Assembly (NCBI GenBank): GCA_030323885.1
Contig: CM059196.1
Span: 38,243,535 to 38,307,534, forward strand
Direction of reading: 5' to 3'
Length of the DNA: 64,000 nucleotides
Source: Branchipolynoe longqiensis
Taxonomy: Eukaryota; Annelida; Polychaeta; Phyllodocida; Polynoidae
In this document: piece after piece, positions 42,210-53,908 of the stretch
How the letters are laid out: each line of letters begins with the position of its first letter
How positions within the stretch are numbered: the stretch's first letter is position 1
Translations under genes and position numbers: made by a program
The notes under the pieces: model-generated
Databases searched by the model: none
The model's input: only the letters and a program-made list of their open reading frames with translations
Told to the model about the DNA's origin: nothing

Positions 42210-44900
42210 TGATTGATTGATTGGTGGTTGCTTTACGCCATGTTCGCAGCATAGGCCATATTCACGGCGTTAAATGTTTGTTTTTGTTCAAACCATCGCT
42301 TTTACTTGTAAAAGCATAAATCAATTTTGTGTCAATAGACACTCATGAATTTTTAAAATTCACAATCATATAGTTTCCGGTCAAGCTAAATACAATTTTA
42401 GATGGTAGTATTATTCACTGATGAAATTAGTTTAAAAAGCTATATGAGGTGGTATAAACCAGCTGCCCTCAAAAGGCAAAAATGTTTTCTTGTTTTACTT
42501 TAGTAAAAAGGTCATGCATGCTGTTTGCAGTGTAAAATTGTTGGTGCAGGGCCATGAAATCCACACAGTTTAATAAAGTGTGTTTTAATCTTGAGGAGAA
42601 AAACGTGTGTTAGCCACGAGTGGCCAATATGGCATCTTGTTAAAACAACCTGGTTGTCTTGCCCTTCCAGGCGACTCTGCGGCAGTCATGGAGGGGGTAA
42701 TTCTATGGAGTTTGTTGTTTGGGTATTCATCCCATTCGATCTGCCATAGGTTCCAGATGTATTTTTGAATGGTAGGTTTCAGATCAGCGTGGGGAATATG
42801 ACAGTGTTCCAAACGAGCAGTCAGGGCTCGAGTGGCTGCTTGATCTGCTCTCTCATTTGCTGGGATACCCACATGACTGGGCACCCAACATAGGTAAATG
42901 TAAAATTTTGCTATTGAAAGAAAGCTTAGTTTAATGAGTACTTTAAGTAGTATTAGGTTATGCAGTTTCCTATTGTTTAAAGCCTGAAGGAAATGACTGG
43001 CTGAGGTTTCTCTAACATGAGTAGGAGTGCTTGTGCATCAGCAGTAAAGATGGAATTCTGATATGGAATACGCATACCTAATTCATGTCCATGGATGAGT
43101 GCTGCAGCAGAGACTCTATTGTCTGTCTTTGACCCATCAGTGTAAGCGGCTAGGTGGGAACTAAAAGCACTTCACACATCGATAAAGCTTTCATGATATG
43201 AAAGTGGGTGCATTTGGGATTTGTTCGACATGGCCAGCTGGAGGATAATGTTTGGTTTCCTCAGCTGCCAAGGAGGAACATCTGAATATTGTGAGGGTGC
43301 TATATTATGTAAATTTCCCCCCAGGGCCTCGAAATGACTCTTTATTCCGAGCCCTAACGGCTTTATGTATGTTGCTTTTGCTTCATAGAGGCATTCATAT
43401 GGTGGCATAAAAATGTACTTATATGCAGGATTTAAAATATTTCCTTTTAATTTTATCACATATTGCATAGACAGTTTGAGCCTTCTACTCTTCAGGGAGG
43501 GCTCTTGGCCTTCAACATAGAGGCTCTGGACGGGCGAGGTTCTAAAAGCCCCCAGGGCCAGCCGAAGGCCTTGATGGTGTATAATGTCTGTCATATGTAT
43601 GATTTTCTGGCTGAACGATAAACAATACAGCAGAGTCCAGAACTTTTAAAATGTTCAGTGCCTTAAGGCATCTGGTCTTTAAATACTTAATATGAGGGAT
43701 ACAAGTTAATTTTCTGTCAAAGATGACTCCTAAAAACTTGGTCTCTTTAGCAACTTTTATGGGATCATTTCCAATTGTTAAATTAGGTTCATGATGCACA
43801 GTCCATAAAAGCCAAAAGTGCATGCAAACAAGTTTTGATTTGGAGAATCTAAAACCATTTTCCATTGCCCATGAGGAAAGGCTATTTATGTTTAATTGGA
43901 GCTGCCGTTCTATAGTATTCATATTTTTGCCTTTATAACATATTAAAAAGTCATCTACATAGAGGCTGCAGGATACAGTACTCTTTATGGATTTAACTAT
44001 ATTGTTAATTTTAATGCCAAAAAGGCTAACAGATAGAATGCTACCCTGAGGTACTCCCATCTCTTGATCAAAAGGATGAGAGAGTGTAGCATTGATCCAA
44101 ACTCTAAAGTTTCGGTTTGACAGAAATTTAGAAATGAAAACCACATATTAAACAAATCCTTCAGGATGCCGTACTTCCTTGTCGTGTCCTATTTCAAGGT
44201 CGAAAAATATGGACATGACATGTTCTTTATTTATGAAGGCATTTCGAACGAATGATTCCAATCGGACCAATTGGTCGAGATACTCCTTCCCCACCTGAAA
44301 CCACACTGCAAGTCGGTCAGATGGTGTTCCGACTCCAGGATCCAAACGAGTCGATCATTAATCATTCATTCGAAAGTTTTCCAAATGCAACTTGTAAGCA
44401 CTATATGGTGGTAGTTCCTGGGCTCGCTATGGTCTTTCCCCACTGTGGGAATGGGAATAATGATGGCATCTTGCCAGGAGGTTGGGATGTCTCCCGTGCG
44501 CCAGATATTATTAAAAAGGTGTGGAACTAGTTCTACTGCTGCTGATGGGAGGTGTTTTAAAAATTGGTAGTGTATTTTGTCTGAACCTATTGCAGTGTCA
44601 CACGACCTATTTAAAGCGTGCTTTAATTCATCTATTGTGGAGAAAATATTGTAGTGCTCAGTGATATTAGATTTGAAATTGATAGAATGTCGCTCCAGAC
44701 GCAACTTCATATGCGCACAAAGGCCGGAAGGCAGTTTTTGCACAGATGAGTTCTGGGAAAAAGTGCTCCTGCTAGTAGTGATGACACTATATATCATTAC
44801 TATCCACTTGTTCATTGACAAACTACAGCTCATTTCGCATTGTGCCTTTCAAAACAGCTTCATTAGCATACATTCCTGTCATTCCATTCTTCCTGTGCTA
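42210..44900 (-). pseudogene. Decayed non-LTR retrotransposon (RT plus RNase H)
   Basis: Minus-strand order: RT finger region from about 44833 (IGSDKIHYQFLKHLP, DAIIIPIPTVGKDHSEPRNY), HVMSIFFDLE (about 44200), MGVPQGSILS, then YVDDFLICYKG (about 43965) and LGVIFDRKL. After these come RNase H blocks YTDGSK (about 43140) and WVPSHVGIPANERADQ (about 42890). Several frameshifts and stops break it. The apurinic-type endonuclease is absent, so the copy is 5'-truncated. The 3' end is GGCGTAAAGCAACCACCAAT with a CAATCAAT tail. RNase H after RT points to the I/Jockey-related group; the exact clade is not established. Confidence 0.8.
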
Positions 44901-44907
44901 CTTCATT

Positions 44908-44935
44908 ATAATTATCCGGCATACCGGATAATTAT
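44908..44935. other. Perfect 12-bp-arm hairpin
   Basis: ATAATTATCCGG, loop CATA, CCGGATAATTAT, just upstream of the truncated end of the non-LTR element. Confidence 0.8.
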
Positions 44936-44949
44936 CAGCACAATCTGAT

Positions 44950-45860
44950 ACAATGAATCTTTCCACTCACTCTCCCCTCCACACTGCCCCTCCCCCACGC
45001 ACCTCCCACCCACTACTTTCACGATGTGCATCAGCCTGCACTGAGTCAAAACACGAAACAATGAAATCAGGAAATTTAGCTACACTTGCGCACTTTTATT
45101 GACACAATGTTGCATTGAGTTTTATTTAAGCAAGGTGTACAAATATATTCATGTACACTTTTCAATTTACTTTAGTTTCTTTTCTATGCGTGTAGCGTAT
45201 AATATTATATAACCAGAAGGGGTGGCCGGATGACTTGAGTTTCTGCTCTCCTGTTGTGGGATTCGAATACATACTTACACACTTACACAGTTATACATAT
45301 ATACATACTTCCATACTTACGTGTGTATTTAAATACATTCATACACAAGGCAAATTTAGAGTGTGACATCGCCATCAAGTTGCCATGAGTGCACACTGTC
45401 TTATCATGGCACCTGACACTCACTCACTCACTCACTCACTCACTCACTCAATCAATCAATCTCATGCCCCATCTCCACTCCTAGTTTACCAACATGTCAA
45501 TCCAGGAAGATACGCTGTCCGAGAGAATAACGTTAAGAAACGATGCCAATATTTAACAAGGTGCAAGCGGAACAAAACCCATTAAAGTGCTTTTGTTGGT
45601 TGTTTAAATACAATTTTAATTACGTAAAAAATTGGTGGAAGTTTTAGGTGTTTTGAGAAGATTCCGTTACAATGCTTAACTACACGAGTCTGTCATCGGC
45701 CCCGAGCACGCTTCGTGCTCAATGGTCCTGGGCAAAGGCTTTTGACTTGGATGTTTTAGGTGCTCCTTTTTCCCCCCACCTCTTCTTCTTAAGTCACGCA
45801 AACATTCAAGAGTTTCAGTTGATGTCCAGGACCCCGGCGTAGCAGTGCCTCAGCTGCTGT
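44950..45860. other. Non-coding stretch, no gene recognised
   Basis: A CACT/CAAT tetranucleotide run (about 45418-45458) and a SINE-head scrap near 45220 (GGTGGCCGGATGACTTGAG). No gene. Confidence 0.5.
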
Positions 45861-45865
45861 AATTG

Positions 45866-46203
45866 TTGTTTGTTTGCTGTTGTTTTACGTCCTAGCAACA
45901 TCTAAGGTCATATCAGGATGGGTACCGACTTGTGACAGTATGCACTCATGGCCATTTTATAGTGCTGCCCCACTGGGAAATCAAGCCACCAGCACCATGA
46001 CCCGATATCCCACTCAGGCACATTATCCTGACACCAAGCTAACCAGCCCTTGCCCTATCCTAATAATTCCGAGCACCAGGCTAGGAAGCGACAAGTGTAA
46101 ATTTTTAAGTCATTGGTTTGACTCGACCGGGAACCGAACTTGTGAACTCCCAATCTTCCGCACGCGAGGCCCGTGCTCTACCGATTCGGCCACTGCGCCC
46201 GGT
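45866..46203 (-). mobile_element. SINE-A, tail 1, near full length
   Basis: Tail complement TTTTACGTCCTAGCAACATC to a variant head (GGTAGAGCACGGGCCTCGCG). Box B is poor (GAACCGAACTTGTGAACTCC on the plus strand). Confidence 0.85.
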
Positions 46204-46859
46204 CGCTGTAATTGTTCATGTCCCCTTTGTTCACATCGGATACATTAAAGAACGGACTTAAAGTCACATACACGATTTGCTTTTGTATGCAGTGTATGCG
46301 AATCATTTCGGATGGCATCAATATCATATATTCCTCCAGTGTGAGTGTGTCTGGCAATTACCCCCACAGCTGAAAGGGGGGGGGGGGGGGAGGAACCACC
46401 AGTGTGCCAAGGAGGAATAGATATATGAGCCTGTCTGAAAAGGTGATAACTCTTCTTTTTTATTGTCCATTGTAACGATTGACACAAAACAGCAGAGAAA
46501 CGGTTACACTGAAAACACAAGGGCATTTGCTTCAAATCAATATGTATTCTATTGGGATTATGAAACACCATGTAAAAACCAAATCAGTTTATCCTGAGCA
46601 AATGCATAAGCAGATAGTATGTTGATCATTACAATGGACAAAGTTTTGTCCCATATTACTTAGCACCTTTTGAGACAGTCTCATATACAGTATATGTTCC
46701 CCTTGCATTGATACTCGTATAATGCGTTATACATCACATATATATTGAACCATCCCTGTAACTGCGCTATCTGGATATTTGTAATTGTAAGTATGGGACT
46801 TATAAATCCAGGCAGGGGGCACGAGTGTAGTAAGGTGGACTGACCTCCCCCTGTAAAAT

Positions 46860-47370
46860 GACACATACACATGTAAATGAATATGACCGTAAATGAATAT
46901 GACATGCAAATGAATATGACTCGTAAATGGCACAAATGAATGTGACACGTAGATGAATGTGACACGTCGATGAATGTGACACGTAAATGAATATGACACG
47001 TAAATGAATATGACACGTAAATGATTATGACACATAAATGAATATGACACATAAATGATTATGACACATAAATGAATATGACATGGAAATGAATATGACA
47101 CGTAAATGAATATGACATGTACATGAATATGACACATAAATGAATATGTAACGTAAATGAATAGGACACTAAACGAATATGACACGTAAATGAATATGAC
47201 ACGTAAATGAATATGACACTAAATGAATATGCCATGTAAATGAATATGACACATAAATGAATATGACACGTAAATGAATATGGCACGTAAATGATTATGA
47301 CATGTAAATGATTATGACACGTAAATGAATATGACACATACATGAATATGACACGTAAATGAATATGATG
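46860..47370. repeat. 17-bp minisatellite
   Basis: About 30 units of GACACGTAAATGAATAT with substitutions, including a few shortened units. Frames on the minus strand read SYSFTCHIH-like repeats and are artefacts. Contiguous units without spacers exclude a CRISPR array. Confidence 0.9.
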
Positions 47371-47594
47371 CTAGTTTGATTGTTTAATAACACCCCCCCC
47401 CCCCCAGCACAACAAGTAAACATCAGCTATTGGGGGTCATACAGTGCTTAAACATATCTGACTAATAGGTAAAATAGAGCACAGAAATGTCTGTCAAAAG
47501 AGCATGCAGCTGTGGTAAAATCACAAGTGTTATAAGATAAATAAAATCTACAGTAAAAGGTTTTTCAACAGTAAAAGATTTACTGGTTTAATGT

Positions 47595-47705
47595 AAAGCT
47601 GCATAGTCCGATGAAATCATCAACTTTCCGAAAGTGACAAATTTACCTTGATTTGATGGTACATATCCAACTTAGATACTGGTGCACTTATTAAGCATTG
47701 TTTAA
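47595..47705 (+). mobile_element. M1 MITE, left fragment
   Basis: It starts AAAGCTGCATAGTCCGATGA and follows M1 to CACTTATTAAGCATTGTTT, where it is truncated. Confidence 0.7.
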
Positions 47706-47721
47706 CTTCTCTCAGGAAAAT

Positions 47722-47880
47722 GGCCACATAACCGAGTATGCGTGGATAGGGTGATTACATCATGGAGCATCGATAGCATAATGGTTAAGATACTAGCTAT
47801 CGATAACCTAACGGTTAAGATACCAGCCCTGGAATGACAATAAGTGTAGGTTCGAATCCCATTCTACGCATAATGTTTCC
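47722..47880 (+). mobile_element. SINE-B, diverged copy
   Basis: Box A region duplicated (ATAGCATAATGGTTAAGATA and ATAACCTAACGGTTAAGATA) and box B TAGGTTCGAATCCCAT. Confidence 0.65.
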
Positions 47881-47952
47881 CATTTGTAGCAAAAAACTGT
47901 CCCCCATCCACGCCAATAATGATGAATACTAATAAAAGTCGGTCTACTTAAA

Positions 47953-49523
47953 GCACTTGCTATCCGGACTGCACTTCATCCACACCTCTCTCTATCTCCT
48001 CTCCGCTGGCCATGCTCCTCCTTGATATTGTCTGAAAAGAGTTCCAGGAGGGGGAGCCTGCCAGCATTTCACTTTCTACTCTTACTCTGTCTGTGTCTTT
48101 GGCTCGCCGGCTGGTCGCCATCGAGCAAATAGACACGGTCCTTTGACTCAACTCTCCTCATTTCTCTTTCCTATACTCTACACTTTTCTTTATCTCCCGG
48201 GCTTACTTCTCCCCCTGATCAAGGGAGTTGTTTGCTTGGTGGGGGCCCTTTACCTTTACGTTTCTCTCGCTTTGTTCTTGTTGCTTGAACTGCTGGACCC
48301 ATCTTTACCCGTCCCTTCCTCGGAAACCCTTGCTGCTGTCTGCTGGATACAAGTGCTGTGCTACCGCTGGACCGGAGTGATTCTAGACCGCCCCAACGAC
48401 TCGTCGTTTAATCGTTGTAAAGACATCCCCCAGCTTCTGCAACCATCCCAAGAGAAGACTATTCTTCAACCAAAGATTGGGCCGATTTATCAGCGCCTCT
48501 CTATAATGCTGCAGTTCTGCAGCTGGTAACCGTCCTAAAGGCCCTGTCACACTACGACGTGACAACGTCAGCATAGGCAGAACGTGAAAATAAGTATTTT
48601 ATGTCGAAGTTATCGGCGTAATATGCAAATTGTGGACGTGAATGCCGCGTAGTTGATGTGAGCGTAACGTGAAAGTAACGTCGGCGTGACGTCGGCCTAG
48701 CGTAGTGTTAGGGACATAGCTAAGCGTGGGCGTAACGGGATGCGAGCGTGGTCGACGGCGGGCTAGCTTAACTGAAACGTTGGTCAAACGTCGGTGTAGC
48801 GTCATGACGTTAGCTGTAACGTGAGACCGTTAGGGGGGAGCGGTAATTGGCGACCTGACCGGGTGTAAGTGTAACGTGAGCCTAACGTCGCCGTAACGCG
48901 CGCGACGTGGACATAACGTGACCGTAACGTGACCGTAATGTGAGCATAACGTGATCGAAAAGTACAAAACACCCGTCGCAGGTTAGATGTCTGGGTATAT
49001 AAGGCTGGGGTTCGGATCACGTTAGTCACGTTATCAAAACGCTACGCGATCGTCAATGACGTGAACTACGTCACGACACGTTCGCAACACGTTATAACGA
49101 TGTTATCGACCCGTCATCGTATCGCTCGGCCGACGTTCCATTACGTCCGACCCCCGTTAATTGAACGCTGCCCACACGTTGCTCCCACCCGGGCCATCGC
49201 TCTGATGTGACATAATGTGACTCTAACGTCATTTACGCTGCTATGACGATCGCGGAATGTCTACCTAACGTCATTGTCACATCATCCCGACGTAGCGGAT
49301 TCACGTTGAGATACGTCGAAAGTTTTGAACATGTCCAAAACCTTGACGTAACTCGACGTAACACGCCGTAATGTGACGTAGCTCGACGTCAGTCTAACGT
49401 CATTATGACGTCATCATAACGTAATCCAACGTACATCAACATAATGATGAAATATCACCACGTTACACTCACGTTCGCTCATTACGTCGTAGTGTGACAG
49501 GGGTATTAGGTTACAAACACTCC
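47953..49523 (+). mobile_element. R1 retroposon, copy 1, interrupted by M2
   Basis: R1 sequence occupies 47953-48538 and 49506-49523, about 600 bp in all, and matches 59043-59697. Imperfect 19-20 bp flanking repeats (AAAAGTCGGTCTACTTAAA at 47934-47952; similar at 49524-49543) suggest insertion by retrotransposition. The 128-codon frame at 48143-48529 is not preserved in copy 2, so I do not call it a gene. Confidence 0.65.
48539..49505. mobile_element. M2 MITE, copy 3
   Basis: A 967-bp element, AGGCCCTGTCACACTACGAC to TAGTGTGACAGGGGTA. Flanks are TAA (48536-48538) and TTA (49506-49508). The R1 paralogue at 59659-59661 shows the empty site as TAA, so the right duplication carries one substitution. 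The interior is dense in AACGT and GACGT. Confidence 0.82.
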
Positions 49524-49828
49524 AAAAGTCAAGTCTGCTTAAAATGACAAATCAGGATACTTAGCAAAGTGGCTCCTGTTTAACTAGTGGCGCCCCCTTG
49601 CAGTAAAGTATGCTGATTTGTGAGCCTGGCTCGTATTCTAAATGCACCCTGTTAAGTGGCTGAAGAGATGGCGTTGACGGTAAGCGTGCTGCCGCCTGGT
49701 TTAATGGCAGTCTTTTCATTCCATATTAACTCAAATGTACTAAACCAATATCCATCATCTGAACGCTATTGATTCCCAAACCGGACATTAATTCAAATGC
49801 AATCTGTGTTTGCTACAGGTCTTTGAAA

Positions 49829-50165
49829 CTAGACGGGATGGCCGAATGAGTTTGAGCGTTCGTCTCCCGTTTTGGTAGATCGTGGGATTCGAACCCACAG
49901 GTTCGAACCCTGTTCGATTCAAAGCAATGACTTAACAATTTATACTTGTTGCTTCCTAGCTTGGCACTCGGCATTATTAGGATAGGGCAACGACTGGTTG
50001 GCTCAGTGTCAGGATAATGTGATTGAGTGGGATATCAGGACATGGTGCTGGTGGCCGGGTCTCCCAGTGTGGCAGCACTATGAAATCGCCATGAGTGTGC
50101 ACTGTCACAAGTCGGGACCCGTCCTGATATGACCGTAGATGTTGCCAGGAAGTAACACTCCAACT
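49829..50165 (+). mobile_element. SINE-A, tail 1, near full length
   Basis: Head GACGGGATGGCCGAATGAGT and a short internal duplication around box B (GATTCGAACCCACAGGTTCG). It ends GATGTTGCCAGGAAGTAACA. Confidence 0.9.
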
Positions 50166-50376
50166 GGTCGGCAGGAAAGGTGACAGGAGGCAGGAAAGTA
50201 GCTCGGTGAGACGGGAGGTGTGATTGGCTCACCAGTGATTGGGGGTGCGGGGGGGAGGAGACTGAGGAGTGAGGGCCGTGGTCGATGTGTGTGCTCTTCA
50301 TGCCCTAACAATGACAATCAAGGGCCGTCTCACGCTCATTGAAACTGTTTGCCTGGCCGAGGAGTTTGCATTGTAA

Positions 50377-50902
50377 TAGCCCTGTCACACTATGACATAT
50401 CTCGCTGGTGCGCCGCCAATGCGCAAAATCACTTTTAATCGTCGAGAGACGTCAAACTTTTCGCCGTTTTGTTAGCGTGCGGCCGACATTGTGAGAAAAA
50501 AACTAAAAAGTTTGACACGCCGTCCTGATATGACCTTAGATGTTGCTAGGATGTAAAACAACAAAGCAACAGTTTGGCGCAACATGTGGGAACGACGCTC
50601 ACACGCACGCGGCGTCTGCCTAGCATTCGCATAACGTTATTCCAGCGATGTCGACATGCTTCTGACGTCGCCATAATATTGGCACCCGCGCATTGGCGCG
50701 CGTTGTCGCACGTCAAAAGTTTTATGCAAGCACAAAACTTCACCGATACCCTGACGTGCATCGCCGACCGTCGCCATCCATCAACGATTACCAACACGCA
50801 CCTAACATGCGCATAACACTTCCAGACATCTCCCGACATTTCGCCAAAAAGTGACACATGTCGACGCGCGTTGGCAAGAAACGCCGTAATGTGACAGCAC
50901 CA
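50377..50902. mobile_element. M2 MITE, copy 4
   Basis: A 526-bp element, TAGCCCTGTCACACTATGAC to TAATGTGACAGCACCA, duplication TAA at 50374-50376 and 50903-50905. A SINE-A tail fragment (about 50520-50558) lies inside. Confidence 0.75.
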
Positions 50903-51132
50903 TAACTAACTGCGTGAGCTCCATCCATATCCTTGAGGGAACCCATTAACACACCACAACTCCTTGTTCTCACTTAAGTTAAAGGAATCCTTGTGATAAT
51001 GGAATTTTGTGCCAGTTGTTGATTGCTGCCGAGTGCTTTGCAAACACTGTCTGGGTAAGTAAGGAGTCCTTCACAATTTTCAACATTTCCACAAACGTAC
51101 TAGCCGTACATTAGGGTGTGTATCTACGGTCT

Positions 51133-51478
51133 GGACCAGACGGGATGGCCGAATGAGTTGGAGCGTCCGTCTCCAGTGTTGGTAGATCGTGGGGTCGTGG
51201 GTTCGAACCCTGGTCGAGTCAAACCAATGACTTAAGAATTGATACTTGTCGCTTCCTAGCCTGGCGCTCAACATTATTAGGATAGGACAAGGACTGGTTG
51301 GCTCAGTGTCAGGATAATGTGACTGAGTGGGATATCAGGTCATGGTCATGGAGGCCCGGTCTTCCAGTGGGGCAGCACTATGAAATCGGCATGAGTGCGC
51401 ACTGTCACAAGTCAGTACCTGTCCTGATATGACCTTAGATGTTGCTAGGACATAAACAACAACAAACAAGCAAACATC
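51133..51478 (+). mobile_element. SINE-A, tail 1, full length
   Basis: Well-preserved head (GACGGGATGGCCGAATGAGT; GTGGGTTCGAACCCTGG), whole body and tail ending in ACATAAACAACAACAAACAA. Confidence 0.92.
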
Positions 51479-51661
51479 TACGGTCTGTATGCTTGTGAAA
51501 ATGTTGAAAATTGTGAATGACCCCTAAGGTAGATAATGCCATGGATGAGTGAATGAGGCTGAGAGGAGTGGGGGTAGGGTGGGGAAATGCTCATCTTGAC
51601 CTCCGCTTGAACTATGTTTGCTCTATTGGCGGCTTATGAGCTGGTGACCAATTGGCTCATG

Positions 51662-52190
51662 CCGAGTGTATCATCACCATTACTATCATCGCCACCAGCA
51701 CCACCATCATAACCATCAACCACCACGATCACCACCATCACCATCACCACCACCACCATCACTACCATCATCACCACCACCACCATCCTCCTCATCATCA
51801 ACCACCACCATCACTACCATCACCACCATCACTACCATCACCACCATCACTACCATCATCACCATCACCAATATCCTCCTCATCATCAACCACCACCATC
51901 ACTACCATCACCACCATCACCACCACGACCACCATCACTACCATCACCACCATCATCACCATCACTACAATCACTACCATCAACACCATCACCACCATCA
52001 CCACTGTCACCACAATCACCAACACCACCATTGCTACCATCACCATCACAACCGCTACTATCACCACTACCATCACCATCGCCACCACCACTGTCATCAA
52101 CACAACCAATACCATCATTACCCCCATAATTACTCTTGTCGCCGCAGCCGTCACCATTACCGTCCCTATCATTATCATTATTCGCACTGA
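51662..52190. repeat. CATCAC/CACCAT trinucleotide-based array
   Basis: About 530 bp of CAT, CAC and ACC triplets. His-, Thr- and Met/Val-rich frames are artefacts. Confidence 0.95.
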
Positions 52191-52289
52191 CAAATTCCCC
52201 AATTATCGCTAGCTAAATCATGAACTCTATCTAACGTGATCGGCACACCATTTATTTATGCTTATATGGATTCACCCAGTCTCTGCCTC

Positions 52290-52770
52290 ACCGTGTGTGT
52301 GCTCACTGTGTGTATGTGTTCACTGTGTGTGTGCTCACTGTGTGTGCTCACTGTGTGTGCTCACTGTGTGTGTTCACTGTGTGTGCTCACTGTGTGTGTT
52401 CACTGTGTGTGCTCACTGTGTGTGTTCACTGTGTTTGTGCTCACTGTGTGTGTGCTCACTGTGTGTGTGCTCACTGTGTGTGTGCTCACTGTGTGTGCTC
52501 ACTGTGTGTGTGCTCACTGTGTGTGCTCACTGTGTGCTCACTGTGTGTGCTCACTGTGTGCTCACTGTGTGTGTGCTCACTGTGTGTGTGCTCACTGTGT
52601 GTGCTCACTGTGTGTGCTCACTGTGTGTGTGCTCACTGTGTGTGCTCACTGTGTGTGTGCTCACTGTGCATGTGCTCACTGTGTGTGCTCACTGTGTGTG
52701 TGCTCACTGTGTGTGTTCACTGTGTGTGTGTGTGCTCACTGTGTGTGTTCACTGTGTGTGTGTGCTCACC
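52290..52770. repeat. CTCACTGTGTGTG array
   Basis: About 40 units, 11-15 bp, made of YTCACTGTGTGTG with 0-2 extra TG. All three plus frames are open because of the periodicity. Confidence 0.95.
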
Positions 52771-52849
52771 ATTCCTAAAGCAGCAATACAACATTAGAGG
52801 GTCCTATTAATATTTATATGGTTCTGCCGTTTTAGGCCGTCTTATGCCA

Positions 52850-53330
52850 AATTCTCACGACTTCCCACGATTTCTTCTGATTTCCCACGACTTGTAATAA
52901 CGTTTCCCGACTTCCTGCCACTGCCCTCCGATATCCCCTGACTTCCGCCGACTTCTGCCGATTTTCCCCGACTTCTTCCCGACATCCGCCGAGTTCTCCC
53001 GAATTCTCCCGATTCCTTCCCCTGACATCCCCCGACAGGCACCAGACTTCCTGCGACTTCCCCTGTTCCCACGAACATCAACTGACGTCCCATGATTTCT
53101 CCCGACCCCCATCCCGACTTCTCCCGATTCCCCTCAAATCCCATCGGTAGCATCCGACTCCCCCTCCCCGATATCCCCCGACTTCAACCGACTTCCCCCC
53201 GATATCCCCCGACTTCCATCGACTTCTCCCGATCCCTCCGACTTCCGACCCTCAACATCCGCCCGACCTTCTCCGACTTTTCACGACTGCTACAACGTCC
53301 CTTGATGCGATGCCTCGACTTCTCCGCCCA
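52850..53330. repeat. Degenerate CCCGACTTC array
   Basis: About 480 bp of irregular 9-13 bp units around CCCGACTTC or CCGATATCCC. It resembles the array at 17925-18482 in motif but is more diverged. Confidence 0.75.
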
Positions 53331-53417
53331 ATGCGGATACCCGCTCAACCCACCCACCCACTCACTCACCCACCCACTCACCCACTCACCCACACACCCA
53401 CATAAGAGATCAGCAAC

Positions 53418-53752
53418 GACCAGACGGGATGGCCGAATAAGTTGAGTGTCCGTCTCCCGTTTTGGTAGATCGTGGGATTCGAACCCACGGTTCGAACCAT
53501 GGTCGAGTCAAACCAACGACTTAAAAATTGATACTTGTCACTTCCTAGCCTGGAGCTCTGCATTATTAGGATAGGGTAAGGACTGGTTGGCTCAGTGTCA
53601 GGATAATGTGATTGAGTGGGATTGATGCTGGTGGCCTGGACTCCCAATGGGGAAGCATTATAAAGTCGCCATGAGTGCGCACTGTCACAAGTCGGTACTC
53701 GTCCTGATATGAGCTTAGATGTTGCCAGAACATAAAACTCTAACAACCAACC
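53418..53752 (+). mobile_element. SINE-A, tail 1, near full length
   Basis: Head GACGGGATGGCCGAATAAGT, box B duplicated as at 49829, small deletion before GATGCTGGTGGCCTGG, tail GATGTTGCCAGAACATAAAA. Confidence 0.9.
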
Positions 53753-53756
53753 AAGC

Positions 53757-53850
53757 TTCCAGAACCAGACCCGGCTGACCCCAACCGGGTCCCGGGCGGC
53801 TGTCACGTGTCAGTCACCGAGCAGGACGCTGACTGCCGTTTGTTTTACCT
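53757..53850 (+). repeat. R4 repeat, copy 1
   Basis: Shares about 90 bp with 56078-56166: CCAGAACCAGACCCGGCTG, CGGGCGGCTGTCA and GCCGTTTGTTTTACCTGCTG. It runs into a SINE-A tail fragment at 53848-53908. Confidence 0.7.
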
Positions 53851-53908
53851 GCTGATATAACCTGAAATGTTGGCACGACATAAAACCCCAACAACCAACC
53901 ATCCAACT
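53848..53908 (+). mobile_element. SINE-A tail fragment
   Basis: CTGATATAACCTGAAATGTT and CACGACATAAAACCCCAAC match tail 1. Confidence 0.6.

Noticed and set aside
46681..47343. Tyr/Ser/His/Ile repeat proteins resembling membrane proteins
   Set aside because: Translation of the 17-bp minisatellite in several frames.
46860..47370. CRISPR-like array
   Set aside because: Units are contiguous without unique spacers, and the context is an animal genome.
48143..48529. Hydrophobic 128-codon frame that looks like a membrane protein
   Set aside because: It lies within R1; the second R1 copy (59043-59697) does not keep the frame.
51652..52810. His-rich and Cys/Val-rich proteins of 171-186 codons
   Set aside because: CATCAC and CTCACTGTGTGTG arrays; all three frames are open.
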